The notes: generated from the sequence alone by a model not told the origin. Positions 13,832 to 21,867 are shown, counted from the stretch's first letter. The stretch: 23,385 nt of DNA from Prevotella sp. (GCA_017442765.1 JAFRZC010000038.1:1-23385), one strand, 5' to 3'. Numbers and translations are program-made.

Positions 13832-15762
13832 GAGCCTCCCTTGTCTTTCTCGCGGATCTCCACGCGGCGGATTTTGCCGCTGATGGTCTTCGGCAGCTCA
13901 TCGACAAACTCGATGATGCGCGGATACTTATACGGTGCCGTCACGTGCTTCACGTGGTTTTGCAGCTCCTTGATTAGCTCCTCGCCGGCACGGTGTTTCC
14001 ACTCCTTGCCGAGCACCACCGTCGCCTTGACCACCATGCCGCGGATGTCGTCGGGCACGCCGGTGATGGCACACTCCACGACAGCCGGGTGGGTCATCAG
14101 TGCCGACTCCACCTCGAACGGGCCGATACGGTAGCCGCTTGACTTGATGACATCGTCGATGCGACCCTCAAACCAGTAGTAGCCGTCCTCGTCGCGCCAG
14201 GCCACGTCGCCCGTGTGGTAGAGTCCGTCGTGCCAGGCTTCGCGGGTCAGTTCCTCGTCGCGATAGTATTCCTTGAACAAGCCCAGAGGAAGCCCCCCTT
14301 TCTTCCCCCGAGGGGGACATGCCGATGAGACTCCTCCCCTTGGAGAGGCAGGGGAGGGGGCTTTTATCACAATCTCGCCCTTCTCGCCGTCTTCGCAACG
14401 GGTGCCGTCGGGTTTGATCAGGTCGATGTCGTATTGGGCGTTGGGCATGCCCATTGAGCCCGGCTTCGGCTTCATCCAGGGCATCGTGCCGAGCGTCATC
14501 GTGGTCTCGGTCTGTCCGAATCCCTCCATCATCTGTATGCCTGTCTTCTCCTTGAACTTGTCGAACACGGCGGGGTTCAATGCCTCGCCTGCGGTGGTGC
14601 AGTAGCGAAGCGAGGAGAGATCGTACCTCGACAGGTCCTCGCGTATCATGAAGCGGTAGATGGTCGGCGGCGCGCATAACGACGTCACCTTGTATTTCTC
14701 AATCTGCCGCAGCAACGTGTCGGCATTGAACTTCTCGTGGTCGAAGACAAAGACCGTCGCGCCGGCAAACCACTGGCCGTAGAATTTTCCCCATACGGCC
14801 TTTCCCCATCCCGTGTCAGCCACGGTGAGGTGGATGCTGTCAGGTTGCAGATTGTGCCAGAACACGCCTGTGGTCAGGTGCCCCATCGCATAGAGGAAGT
14901 CGTGAGCCACCATCTTCGGCTCACCGCTCGTGCCGCTGGTGAAATACATCAGCATCGTGTCGTCGTTGTCGTTGACATGGGCAGGGCGCACAAAGGCAGG
15001 TGCCGAGCCGATCTCCTTGTGCCAGTCGTGGAAAAGACCCACCCCCTGCCCCTCCCTATGAGGGAGGGGAGTGGTAACCTCTTCTGCTTCATTTCCGTCT
15101 TGAGCGTATATACTCCCCTCTCCCCTTGGAGGAAGGCAACGGGGGGGCGAGCTCTGCTCGGGATGGGGGGCGGGGGTGAGGCTGATGACCGTCTTTACCG
15201 TCGGGCTCTCGGGCAGGGCGGCTTCAATCTGACTCACCACATAAGGCTCATCCACGCAGATGATGGCTTTCACCGATGCCCGCTGATTGCGATAGACGAT
15301 ATCCTTCTTCGTCAGCATGTGCGTGGCGGGGATGACGACGGCCCCCAGCTTGTGCAGGGCTAGCATCGAGATCCACCACTCGTAGCGGCGTTTCAGGATG
15401 AGCATCACCATGTCGCCCTTGCCGATGCCAAGCGACTGCAGGTAGGCTGCCGCCTGGTCGCTCTCGCGCTTCAGGTCGGCGAAGGTGGCGCGAATCTCCA
15501 CGCCCTCGTCATTGGTCCACAACAGCGCCAGTTTGTCGGGCTGCTCCTCAGCCCACACGTCCATCACGTCGTAGGCAAAATTGAAATTCTCGGGTACGAT
15601 AAACTCCAGGTTTTTATTGTAATCCTCCACAGAAGTGAAAGAAGTCTGCTTGAGAAATCTGCCCAGCAGACCCTCCCCCTGCCGTAGGCTTCCCCCTCGC
15701 CCTTTGGAGAGGGGGGTAGGGGGTGAGGCTTGGTTTTGTTTTGAGTTTGTCTCTATAGTCAT
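13828..15762 (-). CDS. AMP-forming acetyl/acyl-CoA ligase with three C-rich-element inserts
   Basis: An ANL-superfamily enzyme that activates a carboxylate as acyl-AMP and transfers it to CoA; acetate or another short or medium acid is likely. Core motifs are present: the P-loop YFTSGTSGEPKM from residue 273, GFGQTET, YHTGDVAWRDEDGYYWFEGRIDDVIKSSGYRIGPFEVE split over the hinge, and the acetylatable Lys630 in PKTISGKIRR. At 644 residues it is about 90 longer than close relatives. The excess falls in three Pro/Gly/Arg-rich stretches at about residues 12-31, 196-243 and 468-493, each encoded by a C-rich repeat without breaking the frame. The XRE-cupin gene lies upstream on the same strand and probably regulates it. 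Its stop overlaps the end of the lipoprotein gene by four bases, tail to tail. Confidence 0.9.
   Translation of the reverse strand: MTIETNSKQNQASPPTPLSKGRGGSLRQGEGLLGRFLKQTSFTSVEDYNKNLEFIVPENFNFAYDVMDVWAEEQPDKLALLWTNDEGVEIRATFADLKRESDQAAAYLQSLGIGKGDMVMLILKRRYEWWISMLALHKLGAVVIPATHMLTKKDIVYRNQRASVKAIICVDEPYVVSQIEAALPESPTVKTVISLTPAPHPEQSSPPRCLPPRGEGSIYAQDGNEAEEVTTPLPHREGQGVGLFHDWHKEIGSAPAFVRPAHVNDNDDTMLMYFTSGTSGEPKMVAHDFLYAMGHLTTGVFWHNLQPDSIHLTVADTGWGKAVWGKFYGQWFAGATVFVFDHEKFNADTLLRQIEKYKVTSLCAPPTIYRFMIREDLSRYDLSSLRYCTTAGEALNPAVFDKFKEKTGIQMMEGFGQTETTMTLGTMPWMKPKPGSMGMPNAQYDIDLIKPDGTRCEDGEKGEIVIKAPSPASPRGGVSSACPPRGKKGGLPLGLFKEYYRDEELTREAWHDGLYHTGDVAWRDEDGYYWFEGRIDDVIKSSGYRIGPFEVESALMTHPAVVECAITGVPDDIRGMVVKATVVLGKEWKHRAGEELIKELQNHVKHVTAPYKYPRIIEFVDELPKTISGKIRRVEIREKDKGGS
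14288..14362 (-). repeat. C-rich element in the acyl-CoA ligase gene, site 3
   Basis: Two C-rich/G-rich units (CCCCCTTTCTTCCCCCGAGGGGG and CTCCTCCCCTTGGAGAGG, plus strand) stand between the codons for GEIVIK and GLFKEYY, which adjoin more closely in related ligases. They encode a Pro/Arg/Gly-rich insert in the hinge-proximal region. Confidence 0.8.
15037..15180 (-). repeat. two C-rich elements in the acyl-CoA ligase gene, site 2
   Basis: The first copy (15037-15078) reads CCCTATGAGGGAGGGG at its hairpin. The second (15112-15180) has CCTTGGAGGAAGGCAACGGG and GGATGGGGGGCGGGGG and is the same subtype as the rsmD tail copy. About 35 bases of non-repeat coding sequence separate them. Together they add some 45 residues after VKTVISLTP. 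Confidence 0.85.
15677..15733 (-). repeat. C-rich element, 57-base copy A, in the ligase N terminus
   Basis: This copy is identical over all 57 bases to 15799-15855. Key parts are CCCTGCCGTAGGCTTCCCCC and GGAGAGGGGGGTAGGGGGTG. It encodes the ASPPTPLSKGRGG segment near the start of the ligase. Confidence 0.92.
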
Positions 15763-15798
15763 AATTGTTTTTCTATTCTTGATTGTAACTCCTCCCCT

Positions 15799-15855
15799 CC
15801 CTGCCGTAGGCTTCCCCCTCGCCCTTTGGAGAGGGGGGTAGGGGGTGAGGCTTGG
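15799..15855 (-). repeat. C-rich element, 57-base copy B, intergenic
   Basis: A perfect duplicate of 15677-15733 in the same orientation, 65 bases further along, lying between the XRE-cupin stop codon (15866) and the ligase start (15762). Exact identity next to diverged copies points to a recent duplication or gene conversion. Confidence 0.92.
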
Positions 15856-15865
15856 GGTGGGTCTC

Positions 15866-16423
15866 CTATTCCACCGTGAATGCCAGAAACCTCACCGCCT
15901 TGTCGCCCAGCGCCTTCATGCCATGCGGCTTCGTCGAGTCGAAATAAATAGAGTCGCCCTCATCCAGCGTGATGGTCTTGCCGGCGATGTAGAGCTCCAT
16001 CGAGCCCTCAAGCACCATGTTGAACTCCTGCCCCGGGTGCGTGTTCTTATAAAACTTCGTGGCCTCGGGCTTCGGCTCGACGGTCACGATGAACACGTCG
16101 GCCTTATGTCCCACAAAACCGCTCACCAGACTTTGATACTTATACGCCTTCGTGCGCTCCACGCTCAGTCCCTGACCTTTGCGCGTCACGCTGTACGAAC
16201 GCATGTGCGGCATCTCGGCAAACATCAGCTCCTCGGCATTCACACCATACTTCCGCGCAATCTTCATCAGGTTCGAGATAGTGATATCCACCTCACCCTT
16301 CTCAATCCTCTCATATTTCTCCAGCGCGATGCCGCAAACGTCGGCCACCTCCTGTGCACTCAGGTCGAGCGCATCGCGCAGCCCGCGCAACCGCTCACCA
16401 ATCTGTCTCAGTTGTTCGTCCAT
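15866..16423 (-). CDS. XRE-family regulator with C-terminal cupin domain
   Basis: A 185-residue transcription factor. The helix-turn-helix lies at about residues 10-65 (RLRGLRDALDLSAQEVADVCGIALEKYERIEKGEVDITISNLMKIARKYG). The cupin_2 barrel is at about 115-183 (HPGQEFNMVLEGSMELYIAGKTITLDEGDSIYFDSTKPHGMKAL), the usual small-molecule sensing part. This family (SutR/PuuR-like) commonly controls the neighbouring metabolic gene, here the acyl-CoA ligase 103 bases downstream on the same strand. The effector is unknown. A good promoter precedes it, so autoregulation is plausible. Confidence 0.92.
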   Translation of the reverse strand: MDEQLRQIGERLRGLRDALDLSAQEVADVCGIALEKYERIEKGEVDITISNLMKIARKYGVNAEELMFAEMPHMRSYSVTRKGQGLSVERTKAYKYQSLVSGFVGHKADVFIVTVEPKPEATKFYKNTHPGQEFNMVLEGSMELYIAGKTITLDEGDSIYFDSTKPHGMKALGDKAVRFLAFTVE

Positions 16424-16462
16424 ATTCTCTTTTTACGCTTAAGTCTTTCTTTTTTCCGCCTG

Positions 16463-16494
16463 CAAAGTTATGAATAAACGAGCAAAGAACCAAA
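16463..16494 (-). promoter_or_regulatory. promoter of the XRE-cupin gene
   Basis: Minus strand: TTTG (16491-16494), a 20-base spacer, then TAACTTTG (16463-16470). Both boxes match the Bacteroidota primary sigma consensus exactly. The leader to the ATG at 16423 would be about 33 bases. Confidence 0.75.
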
Positions 16495-16615
16495 TAAATA
16501 TGAATTTAACTTAAGTTTCGAACACTCTTTTATCACCGCAGATTACATAGCAGGAACAGACTTTTGCCAATACCGTGAATAAAAATACGTGCTTGTAAAA
16601 AATGTTAACGCATGG

Positions 16616-16855
16616 GGTGAAACATATACGTCTCGCTTCGTGAAGTGTTAAATGGCAAATTTCGTTTTAACATTTCAAAAATCGCCCCTATCGTCCCTTT
16701 CACTCCCCCTTGACTTCCCTTTCACTTCCCCTTTTCTTCCAAACATATATCTTTCACCTTCCGAAAGACCGTCTTTTACCACCCGAAAGACGGTCTTTTG
16801 CATCCCGAAAGACGGTCTTTCAGCGCCGAAACATATATCTTTCGCAAAATAAAAA
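16616..16855. repeat. palindromic mosaic repeat, locus 3
   Basis: The intergenic 16424-17063 holds no gene that I can support. It contains an isolated outer-type unit (GGTGAAACATATACGTCTCGC, 16616-16636) and a compact array: AAACATATATCTTTC (16741-16755), three inner units GAAAGACCGTCTTTT, GAAAGACGGTCTTTT and GAAAGACGGTCTTTC (16763-16777, 16785-16799, 16807-16821), and GAAACATATATCTTTCGC (16828-16845). Spacers of about 7 bases separate the inner units, so they recur every 22 bases. On the left, GTTTTAACATTTC and several TCCCTTTCAC units mirror, in reverse orientation, the right flank of locus 2. Confidence 0.85.
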
Positions 16856-16995
16856 GCATCCCTTTCGCCTGTAGGGACGTGGCATGCCGCGTTAAACCAA
16901 TGAAAATCAGCATGTTGCAAAAACCTCCCCACAATCGCTTTTCTCGACCACGACGGAGCATTACCCCACCCGTCCCATTTCGAGCGATTGTGCGT

Positions 16996-17031
16996 GTTAA
17001 AATCCTCACCGCCTAACCACCCGATTTTAAC
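16996..17031 (-). terminator. inverted repeat downstream of the DUF262-HNH gene
   Basis: GTTAAAATC (16996-17004) and GATTTTAAC (17023-17031) form 9-base arms around an 18-base loop, about 33 bases past the stop codon. The stem is AT-rich with no clear U-run. It may be a weak terminator or a repeat end. Confidence 0.3.
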
Positions 17032-17063
17032 AATTCTGACTTTTCTCTTAGGCTGATCAGGTA

Positions 17064-18239
17064 TTATCGGTTTCCTTTTGCCCTGTTATGGGTCTTGCAC
17101 AGCATCTGGCAGTTGTCGATGTCTGTGCTGCCGCCTTTGCTCCAAGCCGTCACATGGTCAGCATCCATTTCAGAGAACTTGTAAATCTTTGTGCGGACAT
17201 TGTCGTGTCCTTTGGCGCACTCAGGACAGTTGGAGATGCCTTGTGCCTGTGCCTCGTTGGTCTGACGGGCATACACCGTTTTTTTCACGCTGTCCTCAAA
17301 TATACGAATGTTCAACAGATTCTGGTTGATTTCTCCACCGAGCAGATATTCAAAAATGCCTCGCTTGTTGGTCACATACTCATCGGCATAAAGTTCGTTC
17401 ACTCGCTGCTGCAATTTAGCCGGGTTATAAGAGTTGGCATGATATTGCTCATAGAAGGCACCCCACTCCAACCCCCGCATCTCGTCTTTTGTCTCTCCGA
17501 AGAGCGTCTTTGCCCATTCTATCACAGTGTCGAAATAAGTCTTGAGCTCTTCAATATTACTATCCTTCCGGTGTCGGCTCATGTACCCGCCGATATTGTC
17601 CTCACCTTTCGCCACCCATGCCAGTGCAGTATGCAGGATGTCCTGACGGTTGGCGCTGCCTTTGATGTAGCAACTCCACTTTTGTAGTTGAGGACTACGC
17701 GAGTTGCTGAAAATAGCTTTAGCTTCAGTGACAAAAGGTCCGCTGTATGTGGCGTTGAGCAGTTCCTGCTTGTTCAGAGGTACACCGGCAATGTTAATCG
17801 TCTCAAACCATTCTTTGATTTCCTTCTCCGGGCCGTTGCAGATGTAGATGAGCAATCTGTAGAAGAGAATCTTTTCCTGGTCCTCGTCAGTCAGACCAGT
17901 GAAATATTGTTCCATTCCGAACTTATCCTTGATGGCAAACTTCTCCGTGACGAATCGGCCAATACTTGTGATGCGCTGCTGACCATCGAGAATTTCGTAC
18001 TTACCGGGTTCAGGCTCATTGAAATAGATAAGTCCAATGGGATAGCCCTTCAACATGCTGTCAATCACAGCAACTTCTTTCTTGCCATCGTTCTCGGCAT
18101 AAAGGTAGTTACGCTGGTATTCCGGCTGGATAGTAAGCTTGCCCGACCATCCAAACAAACCTTTGCCTTCCAACTGATTGTAAACAAAACCCTCACATAT
18201 TTCCTTGACCGTCAGGTCGGTTAGTAACGTCGTTTGCAT
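17064..18239 (-). CDS. DUF262-HNH protein, putative restriction endonuclease
   Basis: A 391-residue protein. The N-terminal DUF262 (ParB/GmrS-like NTPase) domain shows IQPEYQR at residues 37-43 and the signature DGQQR at 85-89, followed by a helical middle region. The C terminus is an HNH nuclease: CPEC at 338-341, DADHV with Asp361-His362, Asn376 and CKTH (Cys381, His384) form the zinc knuckle and catalytic His-Asn set. DUF262 domains bind and hydrolyse nucleotides and gate nucleases in GmrSD and BrxU-type systems. It starts 2 bases after the EcoRI-type methyltransferase gene, so it is probably the restriction partner. It lacks the DUF1524 domain of GmrSD. Base composition is AT-richer than in the flanking genes, consistent with horizontal gain. 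Confidence 0.82.
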   Translation of the reverse strand: MQTTLLTDLTVKEICEGFVYNQLEGKGLFGWSGKLTIQPEYQRNYLYAENDGKKEVAVIDSMLKGYPIGLIYFNEPEPGKYEILDGQQRITSIGRFVTEKFAIKDKFGMEQYFTGLTDEDQEKILFYRLLIYICNGPEKEIKEWFETINIAGVPLNKQELLNATYSGPFVTEAKAIFSNSRSPQLQKWSCYIKGSANRQDILHTALAWVAKGEDNIGGYMSRHRKDSNIEELKTYFDTVIEWAKTLFGETKDEMRGLEWGAFYEQYHANSYNPAKLQQRVNELYADEYVTNKRGIFEYLLGGEINQNLLNIRIFEDSVKKTVYARQTNEAQAQGISNCPECAKGHDNVRTKIYKFSEMDADHVTAWSKGGSTDIDNCQMLCKTHNRAKGNR

Positions 18240-18241
18240 AG

Positions 18242-19405
18242 TTATTGTTTTTTGCGGATTAATATTCTTGCGTAACTTATTTTTGGAGTGCCGCCTACTA
18301 TGAGAACAAGATTTCTCATGTTAGCTGTCATGTGCCCAGTTCCACCTGCGTTTTTGTATTTCTTTATCCATTCTTCTCCTATAGGCTTAATTCCCATTTC
18401 TTCAGAGAAGTCTGTTGAATCAACACCTACTATCTCAAATTGTTCGGGGCAATATTTATCAAGAAAAGAACGAGGAACTCCCATCAGACCATCATAATCA
18501 GAAGGAATGGCATCATAGAAAGGAACCTCAATAGCATTAAAGTTCTCATATTTTACATATTTTTTTCCTTTTACCTCTTTGTGCTTGGAGTATATTATGT
18601 TATCTTCCATTGTCATAAGAGGAAGAGGCTCATGTCTTCGCCCATGATCTATATTAGTATACCATCTTACACCGTTAACCCTCCATAAAAAATGACCATC
18701 TTGGAAAAAAGCATTCTTCTGACTTGACATTTTTGATGGGTCATAATGATTAGCATCTGCAATGAAGAATGCCGCTCCCCCATTGAAATAGGAACTGCCC
18801 AGCCAAACCTCGCCATTCTTGATGTATGGGAAAATCTCTTTATACGACACCGCATTGATATTTCCTATGATGACAAATTGTTTTCCTGCTTCCATTATCC
18901 AAGTGAAGAACTCTCTGAATAGTGAGAAAGGCGGATTGGTAATAATGATGTCGGCCTCGTTGCGCAGAGCCTTTACCTCATCGCTGCGAAAATCGCCATC
19001 ACCTTCAAGATACGACCATTGCAAATCGTTGATGTTGAAACGACCGTCGCCATTTATATCTTCATCAAGAATAAAAATCTTTCCATGTGTTCGGCTTTTG
19101 TCAGCATCATAATACGGGCTTTCAGTCTCGAAAAGTGTAGGTTGCCAGTCCTTTATTCGTTTTGACTCTACAGCATAACTCGTAGAGATGAGTTTTTTCA
19201 GCCCAAACGATTCAAAGTTCTGAGCAAAGAATTTAGTAAAATTGCTCCACTCCGGGTCGTCACATGGTAGCAGGATAGTCTTTCCACGAAAGACATCAGG
19301 GTTGTACTCCAGATAGGCGTTCATCTCCTTCTGAATGTCAGCATACTGCGTATAGAATTCGTCGTTCTTTGCCGTCTTGGCGTTTGCTAAGTTAGTATTT
19401 GCCAT
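18242..19405 (-). CDS. EcoRI-family adenine-specific DNA methyltransferase
   Basis: A 387-residue protein, an N6-adenine methyltransferase of the EcoRI-methylase family (PF13651-like). The N terminus [20 protein letters not shown] is family-typical and decides the start at 19405 over the in-frame ATG at 19435, which would add 10 atypical residues. The [13 protein letters not shown] segment near residues 48-60 is the family's motif-I region, and the catalytic NPPFSLF follows ADIIIT in the middle. The modified sequence cannot be read from the protein; EcoRI's GAATTC is only one possibility. It is the first gene of a two-gene unit with the DUF262-HNH gene. The start codon lies 3 bases after an 11-base inverted repeat. 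Confidence 0.9.
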   Translation of the reverse strand: MANTNLANAKTAKNDEFYTQYADIQKEMNAYLEYNPDVFRGKTILLPCDDPEWSNFTKFFAQNFESFGLKKLISTSYAVESKRIKDWQPTLFETESPYYDADKSRTHGKIFILDEDINGDGRFNINDLQWSYLEGDGDFRSDEVKALRNEADIIITNPPFSLFREFFTWIMEAGKQFVIIGNINAVSYKEIFPYIKNGEVWLGSSYFNGGAAFFIADANHYDPSKMSSQKNAFFQDGHFLWRVNGVRWYTNIDHGRRHEPLPLMTMEDNIIYSKHKEVKGKKYVKYENFNAIEVPFYDAIPSDYDGLMGVPRSFLDKYCPEQFEIVGVDSTDFSEEMGIKPIGEEWIKKYKNAGGTGHMTANMRNLVLIVGGTPKISYARILIRKKQ

Positions 19406-19408
19406 ATA

Positions 19409-19448
19409 CGATTGATAGTTTGAGTCCACCAGCATCGACTATCAATCG
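19409..19448 (-). promoter_or_regulatory. 11-base inverted repeat abutting the methyltransferase start
   Basis: CGATTGATAGT (19409-19419) and ACTATCAATCG (19438-19448) are perfect inverted copies around an 18-base spacer. On the transcript the second arm ends 3 bases before the ATG. It could fold into a hairpin that hides the start codon, or serve as an operator for the methyltransferase or another DNA-binding protein. No controller (C) protein gene is present in the cassette. Confidence 0.65.
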
Positions 19449-19480
19449 CTGACGCACAAAGAAAGCGTGATGCTCCTTAT

Positions 19481-19670
19481 GCGTTAAGCTTGGGGCATGC
19501 CCAGGAATTGGAACCCCATCCTCATCTTATAAGAGTACACCACGCCTGTTGGCGTGAATGCATAGCTTTATCGATGAGGAATGGAGATGCCTTTACCCGA
19601 CACCCCACATCTCTATTACTTCTGAGCGTATCTTATTCCAAACTGTTTCCTGGGCATTTTGGCTTAACGC
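19481..19670. other. highly structured intergenic element, candidate ncRNA, leader or MITE
   Basis: Five compatible perfect stems: GCGTTAAGC 19481-19489 with 19662-19670; TGCCCAGGA 19498-19506 with 19648-19656; TTGGAA 19508-19513 with 19636-19641; inside these, CCTCATC 19520-19526 with 19573-19579, enclosing CACGCC-TGTT-GGCGTG (19541-19556); and GAGATG 19584-19589 with 19608-19613. The result is a closed, two-branched fold. On the minus strand it would form the leader of the methyltransferase message. A possible -7 box TATCTTTG (19724-19731, minus) lies upstream. I do not recognise it as tRNA, tmRNA, RNase P RNA, SRP RNA or a known riboswitch. Confidence 0.6.
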
Positions 19671-19858
19671 GAAATAATAGCTAATGCTTCTTCGTTAGTC
19701 CGGATTTCTCCCCGAACCGACGGCAAAGATACAAAAATAAAATGTAATAGTGCTTCTTTGAGCGAAAAAACTTCAAAAAACCGGGTTGCTCAAAGAAAAC
19801 TACCGCAACTGCGGTGCAAAGATATAAATCATAGACAAAGGCTTCCCGCCCTGTAAAT
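19671..19858. other. intergenic with further stems, between proA and the structured element
   Basis: Inverted repeats TTCTTTGAGC (19754-19763) and GCTCAAAGAA (19788-19797), and the compact hairpin ACCGCA-AC-TGCGGT (19802-19815). On the minus strand the hairpin is followed by a T-rich run, which could end proA transcripts. TATCTTTG boxes (minus) occur at 19724-19731 and 19817-19824 and could start transcripts toward the methyltransferase. No coding sequence is seen. Confidence 0.5.
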
Positions 19859-19869
19859 TCATGGGCGGG
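19845..19869 (-). terminator. hairpin at the proA stop codon
   Basis: CCCGCCC and GGGCGGG (19845-19851 and 19863-19869) pair across the proA stop codon. Only a short T-rich run follows on the minus strand, so termination may be shared with the ACCGCA-TGCGGT hairpin 30 bases on. Confidence 0.45.
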
Positions 19870-21106
19870 TCTGGCCTTTGCCGTTGATGAGCCATTTGTA
19901 GGTGGTGAGCTCCTCGAGTCCCATCGGACCGCGGGGGCCGAGCTTCTGGGTGGAGATGCCGATCTCGGCACCGAGTCCGAACTGTGCACCGTCGGTGAAC
20001 GAGGTGGGCGCGTTCCAATAGACACATGCCGCATCGACGCATTGCTGGAACCGTCGGGCGGTGTCGGCATTCTGAGTGATGATGCTCTCGCTGTGCTTTG
20101 AGCTATACGTGGCGATGTGCGCCAAGGCCTCGTCGGTGTTGTTGGCTGTGCGGACCGCCATCTTGTAGTCCATGAACTCCGTGCCGAAGCTGTCGTCACT
20201 GGCATGAAGCAATAGTGTGTCGGGGTATTTGCCTTGCAGTATGTCGAATGCGGGGGCGTCGGCGTACAGGACGACGCTGTGCTGTTCAAGCGGACTGACC
20301 AGGGCGGGCAGGTCGGACAGACGGGTCTTGTGGATGATGAGGCAGTCGAGGGCATTACAGACCGATACGCGGCGTGTCTTGGCGTTGCAGACAATGGCCT
20401 GACCCATGGCGAGGTCGCCGTCTTTGTCGAAATAGGTATGCACCACGCCTGCACCGGTCTCGATGACGGGGATGCGGGCGGTGTCGCGCACAAACTCGAT
20501 GAGCCGTTTGCCGCCACGCGGAATGCAGAGATCCACATAATCGACGGCATTAAGCAGTTCGGCTGTGGCCTCGTGGGTGGCGGGGAGAAGGGCGACGCAG
20601 CCAGGGGCGATGTTGAAACGCTCCAGCACCTCGTGGATGAGGGCAACACCCTCGCGGTTGGAACACTCGGCATCGCGTCCGCCTTTGAGGATGCAGGCGT
20701 TACCGCTCTTGAAACAGAGGGAGAACACATCGAAGGTGACATTGGGACGGGCCTCGTAGATAATGCCGACGACTCCGAACGGCACGGACACGCGGCACAG
20801 ACGCAGGCCGTTGGGCAATGTCCGTTCCTTTGTCACAAAGTCCAACGGCGAGGGCAGCTTCACCACATTGCGCATATCGGCGGCAATACCTTCGAGCCGT
20901 TCGGACGTGAGCAGCAGCCGGTCGTAAAGTGGGTTGGTCTTCTCCATCCGCCTCACATCCTCGGCATTTGCCGCGAGCAGCCGGTCCTTGTTTGCCACAA
21001 TCGCGTCGGCCACAGCCAGCAGCACCTCGTTGCGCTGCGCATCGGTCATCAGGGCCAAGCTGCTGCTGGCCGATTTCACTTGCTGAAAAATCTTTTCTGT
21101 TGTCAT
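19859..21106 (-). CDS. proA: gamma-glutamyl phosphate reductase
   Basis: ProA reduces gamma-glutamyl phosphate to glutamate semialdehyde with NADPH, the second step of proline synthesis. The protein has 415 residues, the normal family length, with an aldehyde-dehydrogenase fold. [36 protein letters not shown] covers residues 108-143, [12 protein letters not shown] is at 195-206, and the catalytic Cys250 lies in [16 protein letters not shown]. The C terminus carries [17 protein letters not shown]. It overlaps proB by four bases and is the last gene of the proC-proB-proA run. Confidence 0.97.
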   Translation of the reverse strand: MTTEKIFQQVKSASSSLALMTDAQRNEVLLAVADAIVANKDRLLAANAEDVRRMEKTNPLYDRLLLTSERLEGIAADMRNVVKLPSPLDFVTKERTLPNGLRLCRVSVPFGVVGIIYEARPNVTFDVFSLCFKSGNACILKGGRDAECSNREGVALIHEVLERFNIAPGCVALLPATHEATAELLNAVDYVDLCIPRGGKRLIEFVRDTARIPVIETGAGVVHTYFDKDGDLAMGQAIVCNAKTRRVSVCNALDCLIIHKTRLSDLPALVSPLEQHSVVLYADAPAFDILQGKYPDTLLLHASDDSFGTEFMDYKMAVRTANNTDEALAHIATYSSKHSESIITQNADTARRFQQCVDAACVYWNAPTSFTDGAQFGLGAEIGISTQKLGPRGPMGLEELTTYKWLINGKGQTRP

Positions 21107-21867
21107 GGTTTGAATGCTGTGTGGGGTACTTCGTCGGGGTTTTGCAGCAGAAGGGGCAGAATGTCGGGGCGGGTGCCGTTGGCGATGATGACACGGATGC
21201 CCTCGGCGCTGGTGGTATGTGCCGTATGATATTTCGAGGCCATGCCGCCGCGTCCGAAATGGCTTTTCCCTTCATGGATATGGGTTGAGAGGTCGTCGTC
21301 GGGCGATACGCTTCTGATGAGCTGTGCATCGGGGTTGTCGGGATCATCGGTATAGATGCCATCAACGTTGGTGAGCAGGATGAGCGCGTCGGCTTTCATC
21401 ATGCGGGCGATGAGGCCAGACAGCTCGTCGTTGTCGGTGAACATCAGCTCGGTGACGCAGACGGTGTCGTTCTCGTTGACGATGGGCAGCACGCCGTTTT
21501 CGAGCATTACCTTCATGCAGGCCTGCTGGTTGTCGTACTGCTCGCCTGGCTGGAAGTTCTCCTTCATGGTGAGCACCTGCCCGACATGGATATGGTGTTC
21601 GCGGAAGAGGTCGTAGTAAAGCCCCACGAGTTTCACCTGTCCGATGGCGGAGAAGAGCTGGCGCTGCTCGACGGAGTCGAGCGAGTGGTCGGTGTGGAGC
21701 TCACTGCGTCCGCAGGCTACGGCACCGCTTGTGACGAGAATCACCTCGTGCCCCTGCTGTCGCAGCCATGCAACCTGATCGACGATGGCCGACATGCGCG
21801 TCACGTCAAGCTTGCCGTCAGCGCGGGTCAGCACGTTCGAGCCTACTTTTACAACTATCCTTTTCAT
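21103..21867 (-). CDS. proB: glutamate 5-kinase, short form without PUA domain
   Basis: ProB phosphorylates glutamate to gamma-glutamyl phosphate, the first and normally proline-inhibited step. The amino-acid kinase domain is complete: KVGSNVLT at the N terminus, [53 protein letters not shown] and [20 protein letters not shown]. At 254 residues it lacks the C-terminal PUA domain of the roughly 365-residue E. coli enzyme; short kinases are known. The frame ends cleanly in the overlap with proA, so this is not a truncation by mutation. Confidence 0.95.
   Translation of the reverse strand: MKRIVVKVGSNVLTRADGKLDVTRMSAIVDQVAWLRQQGHEVILVTSGAVACGRSELHTDHSLDSVEQRQLFSAIGQVKLVGLYYDLFREHHIHVGQVLTMKENFQPGEQYDNQQACMKVMLENGVLPIVNENDTVCVTELMFTDNDELSGLIARMMKADALILLTNVDGIYTDDPDNPDAQLIRSVSPDDDLSTHIHEGKSHFGRGGMASKYHTAHTTSAEGIRVIIANGTRPDILPLLLQNPDEVPHTAFKP

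Noticed and set aside
13828..15762. Frameshifted or pseudogenised acyl-CoA ligase
   Set aside because: Despite its excess length the frame is continuous and all ANL motifs, including the C-terminal lysine, are present; the excess is confined to the C-rich inserts.
16741..16855. CRISPR array
   Set aside because: The repeated units are self-complementary 15-mers with spacers of about 7 bases, too short for CRISPR, and there are no cas genes.
17064..18239. Type IV GmrSD restriction enzyme
   Set aside because: Only the DUF262 half fits; the C terminus is a classical HNH and not DUF1524, and a dedicated methyltransferase is next door, which type IV systems lack.
19481..19735. 6S RNA, tmRNA, RNase P RNA or a riboswitch
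   Set aside because: The fold has no symmetric central bubble as in 6S, no tRNA-like end or tag frame as in tmRNA, no RNase P core sequences, and no aptamer motif I recognise. A remote 6S-like relation cannot be excluded without a covariance search.
21103..21867. ProB truncated by frameshift
   Set aside because: The kinase domain is complete and the stop lies in a normal four-base overlap with proA, with no leftover PUA-coding sequence downstream.
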